Positions 34,025-41,745 of a stretch of DNA of 55,026 nucleotides are shown here, in pieces. Within the stretch, counting starts at the first letter, position 1. Each line of letters opens with the position of its first letter. The translations under genes and the position numbers were made by a program. Source of the DNA: Verrucomicrobiota bacterium (GTDB lineage: Bacteria > Verrucomicrobiota > Verrucomicrobiia > Limisphaerales > VHCN01); the NCBI GenBank assembly GCA_016871675.1, contig VHCN01000019.1:1-55026 (forward strand). The letters are read 5' to 3'. Under the pieces are notes generated by a model that was not told the origin of the DNA, ran no database searches, and was given only the letters and a program-made list of their open reading frames with translations.

Positions 34025-35563
34025 TTAGCGCGAACCTAGCTTTCGAAGGCCGATCACGCCACGCAAATCATCCGGCGCGCGCGCCGCGTCCACGGCTTGA
34101 CGGTAGCGCAGCACGTCCTCCGGCTCGAAGAGGTCGAGCAGCGAAATCTTCACCAATCCGTGATCGTCGGCGAGCGTGAGGTGGTCCCACTGCGCGTTCT
34201 CGACGGCCTCGGCAAATTTCTGGATGCACTTGCCGCGCACATACGCGCGCGTCGTCAGCGGCGGCTCGAACACGGCGCGTTGCACGATCGCTTCGTCGGG
34301 GACGCCGCGCATCGCGCCGGCCTGTTCGAGCCCGAAGTAGAGCCCCTCGACCGCGTCGAGCCGGTGGTATTCGAGATCGAGCGCCTGCACCCACGGGTCG
34401 TCATCCGCGACGCGCTGCGCGGCTTGGAATTCGCGGATGAGCGCGAGCTTCGCGACCCAATCGAGCCGGTCGCGGCAGCGCATGAAATCGGCTTCGAGGT
34501 CGTTCAGCACGGTTTCCCAATCCGCGATGACCGATTGCCTTTCCGCGGACGACAGGTCGCAAAGCGCCTTCACTGCGGCGAGATACTCGCGCTGCACGGC
34601 GAGCGCGGTCGAATGGCGCCGGCCGGCCAGCTTCACCTCCCACTTGAACTCCGGGTCGCGCGAAATCGCCGTGAGCGCGCGCAGCGGGTCCGAGAGCTGC
34701 GGCCACGCGCGGCGCGGGTCGCGCACGAGCGCCTCGAGCACGAGCGCGGTCGCGCCCGCTTTCAGCCTCGTGGCGAAGGGCGACATGTTCGCGTCGCCGA
34801 GGATGACGTGGAAGCGCCGCCAGTGCTGCGGGTTCGCGTGCGGCTCGTCGCGCGTGTTGATCAGCGGGCGGCGCTGCATCGTGTCCACGCTTTGCAGCTC
34901 GCTGAAGAAGTCGCCCCGCTGCGAAATCTGGAAATGCGGTGAGAGGAGGCGATCCTCGGCTTCGATGGCAAACTTGCCCGCGCCGGCGAAGACCTGCCGC
35001 GTGACGAGGAAAGCCTGCATCGCCTGGGCGAGCGTGTCCCATTCGAGCGAGCGCGGCAGGAGATAGTTCTCGTGGCAGCCGTAGCTGTGGCCGCGGAAGT
35101 CCGTGTTGTTCTTGTAAATCCGGACGGTCGCGCCGCGCTGTTCGGAGAGCCGCTCGGCGCACTGCATCACGATGCGCTCGCCCGCGCGGTCGTGCGCGGC
35201 GATTTCGTCGAGCGTGCTGCACTCGGGCGTGCAGTATTCGGGATGCGCGTGGTCGTTGTAGAATCGCCCGCCGTTGCCGAGCGCGAGGTCGCTTTTGATC
35301 TCGGCGAAGGACAGTTCGCGGTGGGCATCCTGCTCCACGTATCCCGCCTCGTCCGTGTCCTGCCGCAGCGCCTCGACGTGGAAGCCGCGCGCGTCCGCAT
35401 GCGGGTCCTCGGTCGCGTAGTCCCAGCGCATCCGCACGCCGGGTTCGACCGCGCTGCGCACGAGTGCGATGGACTCGGCGACGACATCGAGTTCCTCCGC
35501 GCCGTCCCGCGCGATGCCGTATTCGGTCTCGATGCCGAAGAGGATAGTGACTCGTTCAAACAC
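34025..35563 (-). CDS. dop: Pup/UBact deamidase-depupylase (Dop)
   Basis: 512 residues of the carboxylate-amine ligase (glutamine-synthetase-like) fold. Motifs: GIETEYG at 10-16, HAHPEY at 105-110, YKNNTDFRGHSYGCHENY at 150-167, INTRDEPHA at 235-243 and FHVILGDANM at 251-260. It carries the Dop-loop type segment MRWDYATEDPHADARGF (45-61) that is absent from PafA ligases, so Dop is the better call. The same family ligates (PafA) or removes (Dop) Pup. ATG at 35563; the C-terminus ends KLGSR. With Pup ending in Glu, deamidation is not needed, so depupylation would be its main role. Confidence 0.88.
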   Translation of the reverse strand: MFERVTILFGIETEYGIARDGAEELDVVAESIALVRSAVEPGVRMRWDYATEDPHADARGFHVEALRQDTDEAGYVEQDAHRELSFAEIKSDLALGNGGRFYNDHAHPEYCTPECSTLDEIAAHDRAGERIVMQCAERLSEQRGATVRIYKNNTDFRGHSYGCHENYLLPRSLEWDTLAQAMQAFLVTRQVFAGAGKFAIEAEDRLLSPHFQISQRGDFFSELQSVDTMQRRPLINTRDEPHANPQHWRRFHVILGDANMSPFATRLKAGATALVLEALVRDPRRAWPQLSDPLRALTAISRDPEFKWEVKLAGRRHSTALAVQREYLAAVKALCDLSSAERQSVIADWETVLNDLEADFMRCRDRLDWVAKLALIREFQAAQRVADDDPWVQALDLEYHRLDAVEGLYFGLEQAGAMRGVPDEAIVQRAVFEPPLTTRAYVRGKCIQKFAEAVENAQWDHLTLADDHGLVKISLLDLFEPEDVLRYRQAVDAARAPDDLRGVIGLRKLGSR

Positions 35564-35610
35564 TGTGGCTTGCTGTATGCGTCAGTTGTTACGACTGTCT
35601 CTCGCAAGGC

Positions 35611-35838
35611 TTAGATCCGAATCGAGTCATCGGGTTCGCAGATAACCTTTCCCGTAACAGGTCTGACACTCTTTCGACCCTCCGCATTTTTGCAGGCTTG
35701 GATAGAACTGCTCAACGACTCTGCAAGCGCCTCAAAGAAGTCTTGCTCCACTCCAGTGCCGTGACATTCGTTGCACTTGCCGTTTCCACCCCAAGCTTCG
35801 CTGACAAAATCGCAGTCAGGGCAATGTTCGATAGCCAT
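35611..35838 (-). CDS. Small zinc-ribbon protein between arc and dop
   Basis: 75 residues with two CxxC knuckles: HCPDCDF near residue 5 and CNECHGTG near residue 22, like a DnaJ-type or rubredoxin-like ribbon. The remainder (AEGRKSVRPVTGKVICEPDD) is uncharacterised. Its base composition is clearly lower in GC than the arc and dop genes on either side. Gaps of 62 and 47 bases separate it from them. Unknown function; may be an accessory subunit or an unrelated insertion. Confidence 0.65.
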   Translation of the reverse strand: MAIEHCPDCDFVSEAWGGNGKCNECHGTGVEQDFFEALAESLSSSIQACKNAEGRKSVRPVTGKVICEPDDSIRI

Positions 35839-35900
35839 TGTCAGTCCTCATCTGCAGATTCAATTTGTTTCGCCTTCTGATACCGTCGGCAGACCAGGCG

Positions 35901-37601
35901 TCACACCACCCCGCTCGTCTCGACCTTGCGCGGGCGAACGGGGCCGAGCTTGACTACGTTCTCGGGATCGAAGTCCGTCAGCTTGAGCCAGTCCTCGGTG
36001 AGGTCGGTGGCGGGGAAGAGGTCGTTCTCCTCGTGCTCGCGGCGCAGCGCGGTGACGAGGTCTTCGCGCGCGATGTGCGTCTCGGCCTTGGTCTCGATGC
36101 TGCGCTTGATGGCGAGGCTCTTGGCGCGTTCGACGACGGCGGCGATGATCGCGCCGCTCGCGAGGTCGCCGCGATACAGCACGTCGCGCCGCCCGCTGCG
36201 GTAGATGACTTCGAGGAATTCGTTCTCCGGCCTGTGCGCGAAGTGCTCCTCGGTGATGGCTTCGGCGAGCGCGGATTTCGGCTCGGCGAGCGGCAGCGAT
36301 TCGCGCAGGTAGATTTCGTAGATGGCTTTGGCGCCGGGGCGGTCGGGGCGCTTGACGCGAATCTTCCTGTCTATGCGGCCGGGCCGCAGGATGGCCGGGT
36401 CAATCAGATCCGCGCGGTTCGAGGCGAGGATGACGACGACGTTCTGCAGGACTTCGATGCCGTCCATCTCCGTGCAGAACATCGGCACGAGGGTGCTGAG
36501 GATGCTGTGGTAGCGGCCCGCGCGGCGCGTGCCGAGGATGCTCTCGGCCTCGTCAATGAAGAGGAACGCCAGCGCGCCGTCCTTCGCGCGCTCGCGGCAC
36601 TGCGCGAAGAGGTCGCGGACCTGCCGCTCGCTTTCGCCGACCCACATGTTCAGGATCTCCGGCCCCTTCACGTGCAGGAAAAACTCGGGATGATCCACGC
36701 CGGTCTGCGACTTGACCTGCTGGCGCAGGTTGTAGGCGGTGGCCTTGCCGAGCAGCGTCTTGCCGCAACCGGGCGGGCCGTGGAGCAGGAAGCCCTTCGG
36801 CACATGGTGGTCGAAGCGCTTGAACAGGTCGCGGTGCAGGAAGGGAAGCTCGATGGTCTCGCGGATGGCCTGCACCGCCTCGTCCTGCCCGCCGATGGCC
36901 GACCACGGCAGCTCGGCGACGGTTTCGAGCGAGCGTTCGATGCGCTTGCCGACGCCGATGACTTCGAGCGCGACGCGCTGGTTCACGTCGAGGCGCACGT
37001 CCATGCCGGGCTTGAGCTTCTCCTTCGTGAGCAACGCCGAGCGTTGGATGACGGAGTTGGTGATGCCCGCCTCCTGCCCGATGCGGATGCGGCCGTCGGA
37101 GAGCAACTCATCCACGCGCACGATGGGGCCGTTGCGGTCGAAGCCGAGCGGGCGGACGACGGCGAAGGCTTCGTTGCAGAGCACGCGCTGCCCGACTTGC
37201 AGGCTCGAGAGCGGCACAGCGAGGTCCACTTTGCAGACGTAGTCCATCCCGCCGAGGCAGACTTGCGCCATCTGCGGCTCGACTGCGGCGAGAAACGTGC
37301 CGACGCGAAACGCGGGCAAACGCAGCGCTTCGATGGCTTTGTCCATCTTCTCCAAAGCCTGCCGGGCTTGATCGTTCATCTCCTCCACGTCCGCGATGCG
37401 TTCGCGCAGATACACGAGGTCCATGAGCGACGAGTGGCGCGGCGGGAGCTTGCTGGCGATGAGGTCCACGAGCTGGAGCGTGGAGAGTTTTTCGAGGTCC
37501 TCGCGCGGCAGAAGGTCCTCCAGCGGCGGCAGCCCCTTGGGGTTTTCGGCGGATGACTTGTCCGCGGCGGGCGGGGCTCCCTTCTTCCTTTGCTCAGCCA
37601 T
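35901..37601 (-). CDS. arc: Proteasomal AAA+ ATPase (ARC/Mpa)
   Basis: 566 residues from the ATG at 37601; the reading frame stays open upstream but that part is not protein-like. Order: low-complexity N-tail, coiled coil (about 55-95, the Pup/UBact receptor helix), two OB domains (about 97-225), AAA+ domain with Walker A GPPGCGKT (275-282), pore loop NMWVGE (318-323), Walker B LFIDEAES (347-354) and NRADLIDPAILRPGRIDR (395-412). It unfolds tagged substrates and feeds them to the 20S core. The C-terminus ends VETSGVV, lacking the usual Gln-Tyr-Leu or HbYX tail that opens the alpha-ring gate. Confidence 0.93.
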   Translation of the reverse strand: MAEQRKKGAPPAADKSSAENPKGLPPLEDLLPREDLEKLSTLQLVDLIASKLPPRHSSLMDLVYLRERIADVEEMNDQARQALEKMDKAIEALRLPAFRVGTFLAAVEPQMAQVCLGGMDYVCKVDLAVPLSSLQVGQRVLCNEAFAVVRPLGFDRNGPIVRVDELLSDGRIRIGQEAGITNSVIQRSALLTKEKLKPGMDVRLDVNQRVALEVIGVGKRIERSLETVAELPWSAIGGQDEAVQAIRETIELPFLHRDLFKRFDHHVPKGFLLHGPPGCGKTLLGKATAYNLRQQVKSQTGVDHPEFFLHVKGPEILNMWVGESERQVRDLFAQCRERAKDGALAFLFIDEAESILGTRRAGRYHSILSTLVPMFCTEMDGIEVLQNVVVILASNRADLIDPAILRPGRIDRKIRVKRPDRPGAKAIYEIYLRESLPLAEPKSALAEAITEEHFAHRPENEFLEVIYRSGRRDVLYRGDLASGAIIAAVVERAKSLAIKRSIETKAETHIAREDLVTALRREHEENDLFPATDLTEDWLKLTDFDPENVVKLGPVRPRKVETSGVV

Positions 37602-37662
37602 GGCGCCAGTGTAGCGCGGGAGGCGGGGATTGCAAATGCGTGGTGGACTCGGTCGACCACGT

Positions 37663-37776
37663 CGTCGTCCTCGTCCTCGATCCTTCGACACCTGCACCAA
37701 GGTGGGACGGGCCGCGCTGCGGTCCGTATCCGGTCGCAGCGCGACCGGAGTCGCCTGTTCGACGACGAGGATGACG
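37663..37776. repeat. Composite inverted-repeat element (REP-like hairpins with outer arms)
   Basis: Outer arms CGTCGTCCTCGTCCTCGA (37663-37680) and TCGACGACGAGGATGACG (37759-37776) pair at 16 of 18 positions. Inside are two hairpins of opposite orientation: GGGCCGC-GCT-GCGGTCC (37709-37725) and CCGGTCGC-AGC-GCGACCGG (37730-37748), whose loops are reverse complements. It occupies most of the 179-base gap between the WYL gene and arc. Confidence 0.75.
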
Positions 37777-37780
37777 GAAA

Positions 37781-38785
37781 CTACTGCGCGTAGTTCCGCA
37801 CAATCCCCTGCGCTGCGGCGAGGACGCGCTCGCGCAACTCGGACGGCTGCACGACTTCGACACCGCCGCCCCAGCCGAGAATCCAGCGCTCGATCTCGAC
37901 CAGGCTCGAGAGCTTGAGCCGCAGTTCGAGCGAGCCGTCTTTCAGTTCGCGCAATTCCTGCGAGGGATGCCACCGTTTCTCGCGCACGTAGTCTGCGACG
38001 GCGGCGTTGAACCGCAATACCACCTCGAACTCCCCCTCGGCCGAGTGGACGCCGAAGCTCGATTCGAGCAGCTTGGCGACGGAGAACTTGGCGGGTCGGG
38101 TGAACTTCTTGCCGGTGGCGCGGACTTCCCTCACCCGCGCGGGCACGAACGTGCGCTGGGCTTTCCGCAGGTGGTCGTAGGCGAACAGATACCACTCGCC
38201 GTTGATGTTCGCGAGGTGCCACGGGTCCACGACGCGCTTCTCGATGTCGCGCCGGCCGGGCTTTCGATATGTGATCTCGATCTGCTCGTGCTTGGCCGCG
38301 GCCTTGGCGATGGCGTCGAAGACCTCGAGGTTGAGCACGGGTTGCGCGCTCGTGCGGAAGGACACCGTGGCGTCCCAGTCCGCGAGGTGCAGCGAGATGG
38401 TGTCCGGCAGCGACGAGGCCATCTTGCCGAAGGCGCTCTTGAGCGGGCGCTCGAAGTTGGTGCCGCGGTATTGTTGCAGGGCCTTTTCCGCCACGAGGAG
38501 CGCGAACAGTTCGCCCTCGGTGATCTGCAGCGTGGGAAAGGAGCCGACTTCCTCCGTGTAGTGGTAGCCCCAGCGGCTGCTGTCGTATTCGAGCGGAAGC
38601 ATCAGCCGGTCGCGCATGAACTCGATGTCGCGCCCGATGGTCTTGGTGGAGACTTCCATCTCGGCGGCGAGCTTGGTGGCATTGGGAAATCCGCCGGCGC
38701 TGATGGCCTGGTGGATGCGCATCATGCGCTCGAGCGGCGGCCGGGATTGCGGCAGGGCCGGCAGGGCGCGGGACGCGGGCTTCAT
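37781..38785 (-). CDS. WYL-domain transcriptional regulator (DeoR-type HTH)
   Basis: 334 residues. An N-terminal helix-turn-helix (about 15-75, with RMMRIHQAISAGGFPNATKLA and TKTIGRDIEFMRD) is followed by a WYL domain containing NGEWYLFAYDHLRKAQRTF near 205 and a C-terminal WCX region (GGGVEVVQPSELRERVL). WYL proteins sense ligands or nucleic acids. In actinobacteria two such proteins (PafB and PafC) are encoded beside pafA and control DNA-damage genes; here one sits directly upstream of arc. Specific function is inference. Confidence 0.88.
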   Translation of the reverse strand: MKPASRALPALPQSRPPLERMMRIHQAISAGGFPNATKLAAEMEVSTKTIGRDIEFMRDRLMLPLEYDSSRWGYHYTEEVGSFPTLQITEGELFALLVAEKALQQYRGTNFERPLKSAFGKMASSLPDTISLHLADWDATVSFRTSAQPVLNLEVFDAIAKAAAKHEQIEITYRKPGRRDIEKRVVDPWHLANINGEWYLFAYDHLRKAQRTFVPARVREVRATGKKFTRPAKFSVAKLLESSFGVHSAEGEFEVVLRFNAAVADYVREKRWHPSQELRELKDGSLELRLKLSSLVEIERWILGWGGGVEVVQPSELRERVLAAAQGIVRNYAQ

Positions 38786-38845
38786 GGTGCGGGCGGAGGT
38801 TCGGGTTTCGGCTTCGTGCGGCGCTCCGCCGGTGGCGGTGCGGGG

Positions 38846-39322
38846 TCAGAGGCTTTGGCCGATCGCAAGGCGATTTTGAATGTCCCGGTAGGTGGAGAGG
38901 AAGAAGTCGTTCTCGGCGAGCGTCTTGAGCAGGATGCGGCCGAAGCCGGGGAGGTCGCCGCGATGGACAACCGCGTGGACGCTTAACTGGTAGGCTTGCA
39001 TCGTGTTCATCGTCTCGTAGCTGTCGCCGATCAGGACCACGACGGCGTGGCGGCGCAATTGCATCGGCATGTGCTGGAGCATCGTGAGCGTGCGGTTCTC
39101 GGCGCGGGTGGTGGCGCAAAACAAATCCTCGATGACGACGATTGGGTATTGCACGCCGCTGAAGAGGCGGTCGAACTCCTCGTGGTCCGCGGCGACGTGC
39201 ATCTTGTATTCCAGCGACGCGAGCACGCTCTGCATGTTCGAAAGCAACTCGTGGTCCGAGAGCGCGAGCAGCGCCGGCTTGTCGCCGGAGGCGAGAAAGT
39301 CGAGGTCAACAGCCATGGTCAC
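38846..39322 (-). CDS. Degenerate receiver-like protein next to PilT genes
   Basis: 158 residues. It reads like a CheY-type fold (KPALLALSDHELLSNMQSVLA, YPIVVIEDLFC, RRHAVVVLIGDSYETMN, VHAVVHRGDLPGFGRILLKTLAE), but the first strand lacks the Asp pair and the phosphoacceptor position is E or D in VVIED, so phosphorylation is doubtful. Its ATG overlaps the upstream PilT-like stop by four bases (ATGA), so it is co-translated. Possibly an adaptor for pilus motor control. Confidence 0.65.
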   Translation of the reverse strand: MTMAVDLDFLASGDKPALLALSDHELLSNMQSVLASLEYKMHVAADHEEFDRLFSGVQYPIVVIEDLFCATTRAENRTLTMLQHMPMQLRRHAVVVLIGDSYETMNTMQAYQLSVHAVVHRGDLPGFGRILLKTLAENDFFLSTYRDIQNRLAIGQSL

Positions 39323-40533
39323 TTGAGCTTGAGCACGAGCGGTCCGCCGCCCGCGGCCGGGTCGGGTTTGCCCGCCGGCGGGCCTTCCTTCTTCACCTTC
39401 AACTGCGCGACGTCGGTGGTCATCTCGCCGCGCTTCTTCTTGATGAGGTCAATGCCCCGCGTGACGGGTCCGCGCCGCGAGCAGTAGAGGAGGGCGTTTT
39501 CCTCGGAAATCTGGCCGTTCTCGTAGGCTTCGAGCGCCGAGTGGTCGAAGGTCTTCCATCCGTAAGTCGTGGTCGCCTCGATGATCTCGTAGAAGGTGCG
39601 GCCGTCGGCCTCGCCCTGCGCGACGCTTTCCTTCGTGCGAAGGCTGTTGCCCATGATCTCGAAGAGCGCGTGGCGTCCGCCGCTGATCTTTGGCGCGAGG
39701 CGCTGGCTCACGATCCAGCGCAGCGTGTCCGCGAGGCGGAGGCGGATTTGCGGCTGCTCCTCGGGCTCGAACATGCCGAGGATGCGGTTGATGGTCTGCC
39801 CCGCGTCGTTCGTGTGCAGCGTGCTCAGGACAAGGTGGCCCGTCTCGGCCGCGCTCAACCCGATTTCCACCGTCTCCCGGTCGCGCATTTCGCCGACGAG
39901 TATGATCTTCGGCGCCTGACGGAGCGCCGCGCGCAGGCCGGTTGAAAAGCTGTCGAAATCCGTTCCCAACTCGCGCTGGTTGAACGTCGCCTTCCTTTGC
40001 TGGTGCACGAACTCGACCGGGTCCTCCAGCGTGATGATGTGGATGGACTTGGTCTCGTTCACCTCGTTCAGAATGGCGGCGAGCGTGGTGGACTTGCCGG
40101 AACCGGTCGCGCCCGTGACGAGCGCGAGCCCGTTCTTCTCCCGCGCAATCTCGCGGATGCTCGCCGGCAGCTTGAGCTCGTCCACGGTCGGGATTTTCGT
40201 GGTGAGCTTGCGCAGCACGATCGAGTAGCAGCCGCGCTGGGAGAAGATGTTCACGCGGAAACGCGCCTTGCCGAGCAGCGTGTAAGACGTGTCGCACGAG
40301 CCGGTCTGGATCAGATTCGCCGTCAGCCGCCGGTTGCCTTGAAGCAGGTTGAACGCGATCTGCTCGGTCTGGAACGGCGAGAGGGCTCCGAGGTCAGGTT
40401 GGAACGCGACCGGCATGAGCTGGCCGTTGGACTCGACCTGCAACGGCTTGTCCGCCGTGATGTTCAGGTCCGACACGTCCTTTTGCGACGCGAGCATCGT
40501 GCTCAGAATCTGGTCCAGTTCGGGGCGGCGCAT
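39319..40533 (-). CDS. PilT/PilU-type retraction ATPase (second copy)
   Basis: 404 residues of the GspE/PilT family: DVSDLNITADKPL N-terminal domain, Walker A TGATGSGKSTT, Asp box ITLEDPVEFVH, Walker B KIILVGEMRDRETV and a His-box type GHLVLSTLHTND. A low-complexity, proline-rich tail (KKEGPPAGKPDPAAGGGP) is added at the C-terminus. Likely a second retraction motor or PilU-like accessory for type IV pili. It starts 34 bases after the first PilT gene. No pilin or pilus assembly gene lies in the window. Confidence 0.9.
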   Translation of the reverse strand: MRRPELDQILSTMLASQKDVSDLNITADKPLQVESNGQLMPVAFQPDLGALSPFQTEQIAFNLLQGNRRLTANLIQTGSCDTSYTLLGKARFRVNIFSQRGCYSIVLRKLTTKIPTVDELKLPASIREIAREKNGLALVTGATGSGKSTTLAAILNEVNETKSIHIITLEDPVEFVHQQRKATFNQRELGTDFDSFSTGLRAALRQAPKIILVGEMRDRETVEIGLSAAETGHLVLSTLHTNDAGQTINRILGMFEPEEQPQIRLRLADTLRWIVSQRLAPKISGGRHALFEIMGNSLRTKESVAQGEADGRTFYEIIEATTTYGWKTFDHSALEAYENGQISEENALLYCSRRGPVTRGIDLIKKKRGEMTTDVAQLKVKKEGPPAGKPDPAAGGGPLVLKLK

Positions 40534-40567
40534 GGGGTTCGGGTTTGTTGGTCGCGCGGGCGCGGGA

Positions 40568-41683
40568 TCACATCTCGTTCTCGCCGCTCGCGCGCATCTC
40601 GTCCTGCATCTCTTTCGTGAGGAAGGGGAAGAATTTCTTCCGGTCGAGGGACTTGTCGAACGCCTCCTCGGGCGCGATGCGCTTCATGCGCAGGTGGTCC
40701 ATGATCGCGTCGTCGAGCGGCTGGTTGCCGAGTTTCTTGCCGACCTGGATCATGCCGGGGATCTGGTGCGTCTTGTTTTCGCGGACAAGGTTTGCGATGG
40801 CCGTCGTGAAGACGAGGATTTCGAGCGCGGCCACGCGGCCTTTCTTGTCCACCCGCTTGAAGAGGTTTTGCGCCACGACCGCCCGCAGCGCCTCCGAGAG
40901 CGTCGCGCGAATCTTGTTTTGCTGCTCGGCGGGGAAGACGTCGATGATGCGGTCCACCGTCTTGGCCGCGCTCGGCGTGTGCAGCGTGCCGAACACAAGG
41001 TGGCCCGTGCTCGCCGCGGTGAGCGCGAGATCGATCGTCTCCAGGTCGCGCAATTCGCCGACGAGGATGATGTCCGGATCCTCGCGCAACGCGCCGCGCA
41101 GCGCCGAGGCGAAGGACTTGGTGTGCACGCCGACCTCGCGGTGGTTCACCAGGCAGCTCTTGCTCTCGTGCACGAACTCGATCGGGTCCTCCACCGTGAT
41201 GATGTGGTCCTTCCGGTTCTTGTTCGCGTAGTCGATCATCGCGGCGAGCGTCGTGGACTTGCCCGAGCCGGTCGGCCCCGTCACCACCACGAGCCCCTTG
41301 TGCAGCATCGCGAGTTTCCGGAGCACCGCGGGCAACGGGGCGTCGAACTTCTCGAAATCCTCGAACGAAAGCACCTTGCTCGGGATCTGGCGGAAGACCG
41401 CGGCCACGCCGTTCTTCTGGTTGAAGAAATTCGCGCGGAAGCGCGACAGCCCGGGAATCTCGTAGCCGAAATCCACGTCGCCCGTTTCCTCGAAGACCTT
41501 CACCTTATACTCCGGCGCGATCTCGTAGAGCATCGCCTTGAGCGGTTCGCTCTCCAGCGGCGGGTAATCCACGCGCACCAGTTCGCCGTTGAGCCGGAGG
41601 ATGGGCGGGTTGCCCGACGAGAGATGCAGGTCCGAGGCTTTCTCCTTGAACATCAGGTCGAAGAAGGCGTCAATTTTGGCCAT
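40568..41683 (-). CDS. pilT: PilT twitching motility ATPase
   Basis: 371 residues. N-terminal KASDLHLSSGNPPILRLNG, Walker A GPTGSGKS (136-143), ITVEDPIEFVHE, DIILVGELRDLETI, GHLVFGTLHTPSAAKTVDRIIDVFP, and a conserved AIANLVRENKTHQIP region corresponding to the AIRNLIRE helix. It powers type IV pilus retraction. ATG at 41683; divergent from midA with only about 60 bases between them. Confidence 0.93.
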   Translation of the reverse strand: MAKIDAFFDLMFKEKASDLHLSSGNPPILRLNGELVRVDYPPLESEPLKAMLYEIAPEYKVKVFEETGDVDFGYEIPGLSRFRANFFNQKNGVAAVFRQIPSKVLSFEDFEKFDAPLPAVLRKLAMLHKGLVVVTGPTGSGKSTTLAAMIDYANKNRKDHIITVEDPIEFVHESKSCLVNHREVGVHTKSFASALRGALREDPDIILVGELRDLETIDLALTAASTGHLVFGTLHTPSAAKTVDRIIDVFPAEQQNKIRATLSEALRAVVAQNLFKRVDKKGRVAALEILVFTTAIANLVRENKTHQIPGMIQVGKKLGNQPLDDAIMDHLRMKRIAPEEAFDKSLDRKKFFPFLTKEMQDEMRASGENEM

Positions 41684-41745
41684 ATCGCTTCGGGGTGGCG
41701 GCTCGTTGCGGCCAGTCTAGCCGAAGCCTCCCCGACTGCAAGCCG

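Noticed and set aside
37602-39119. Upstream in-frame extension of the arc reading frame
   Set aside because: The frame stays open only because of high GC; it overlaps the WYL and receiver-like genes and is Arg/His/Pro-rich without domains. The ATG at 37601 begins the normal ARC N-terminus.
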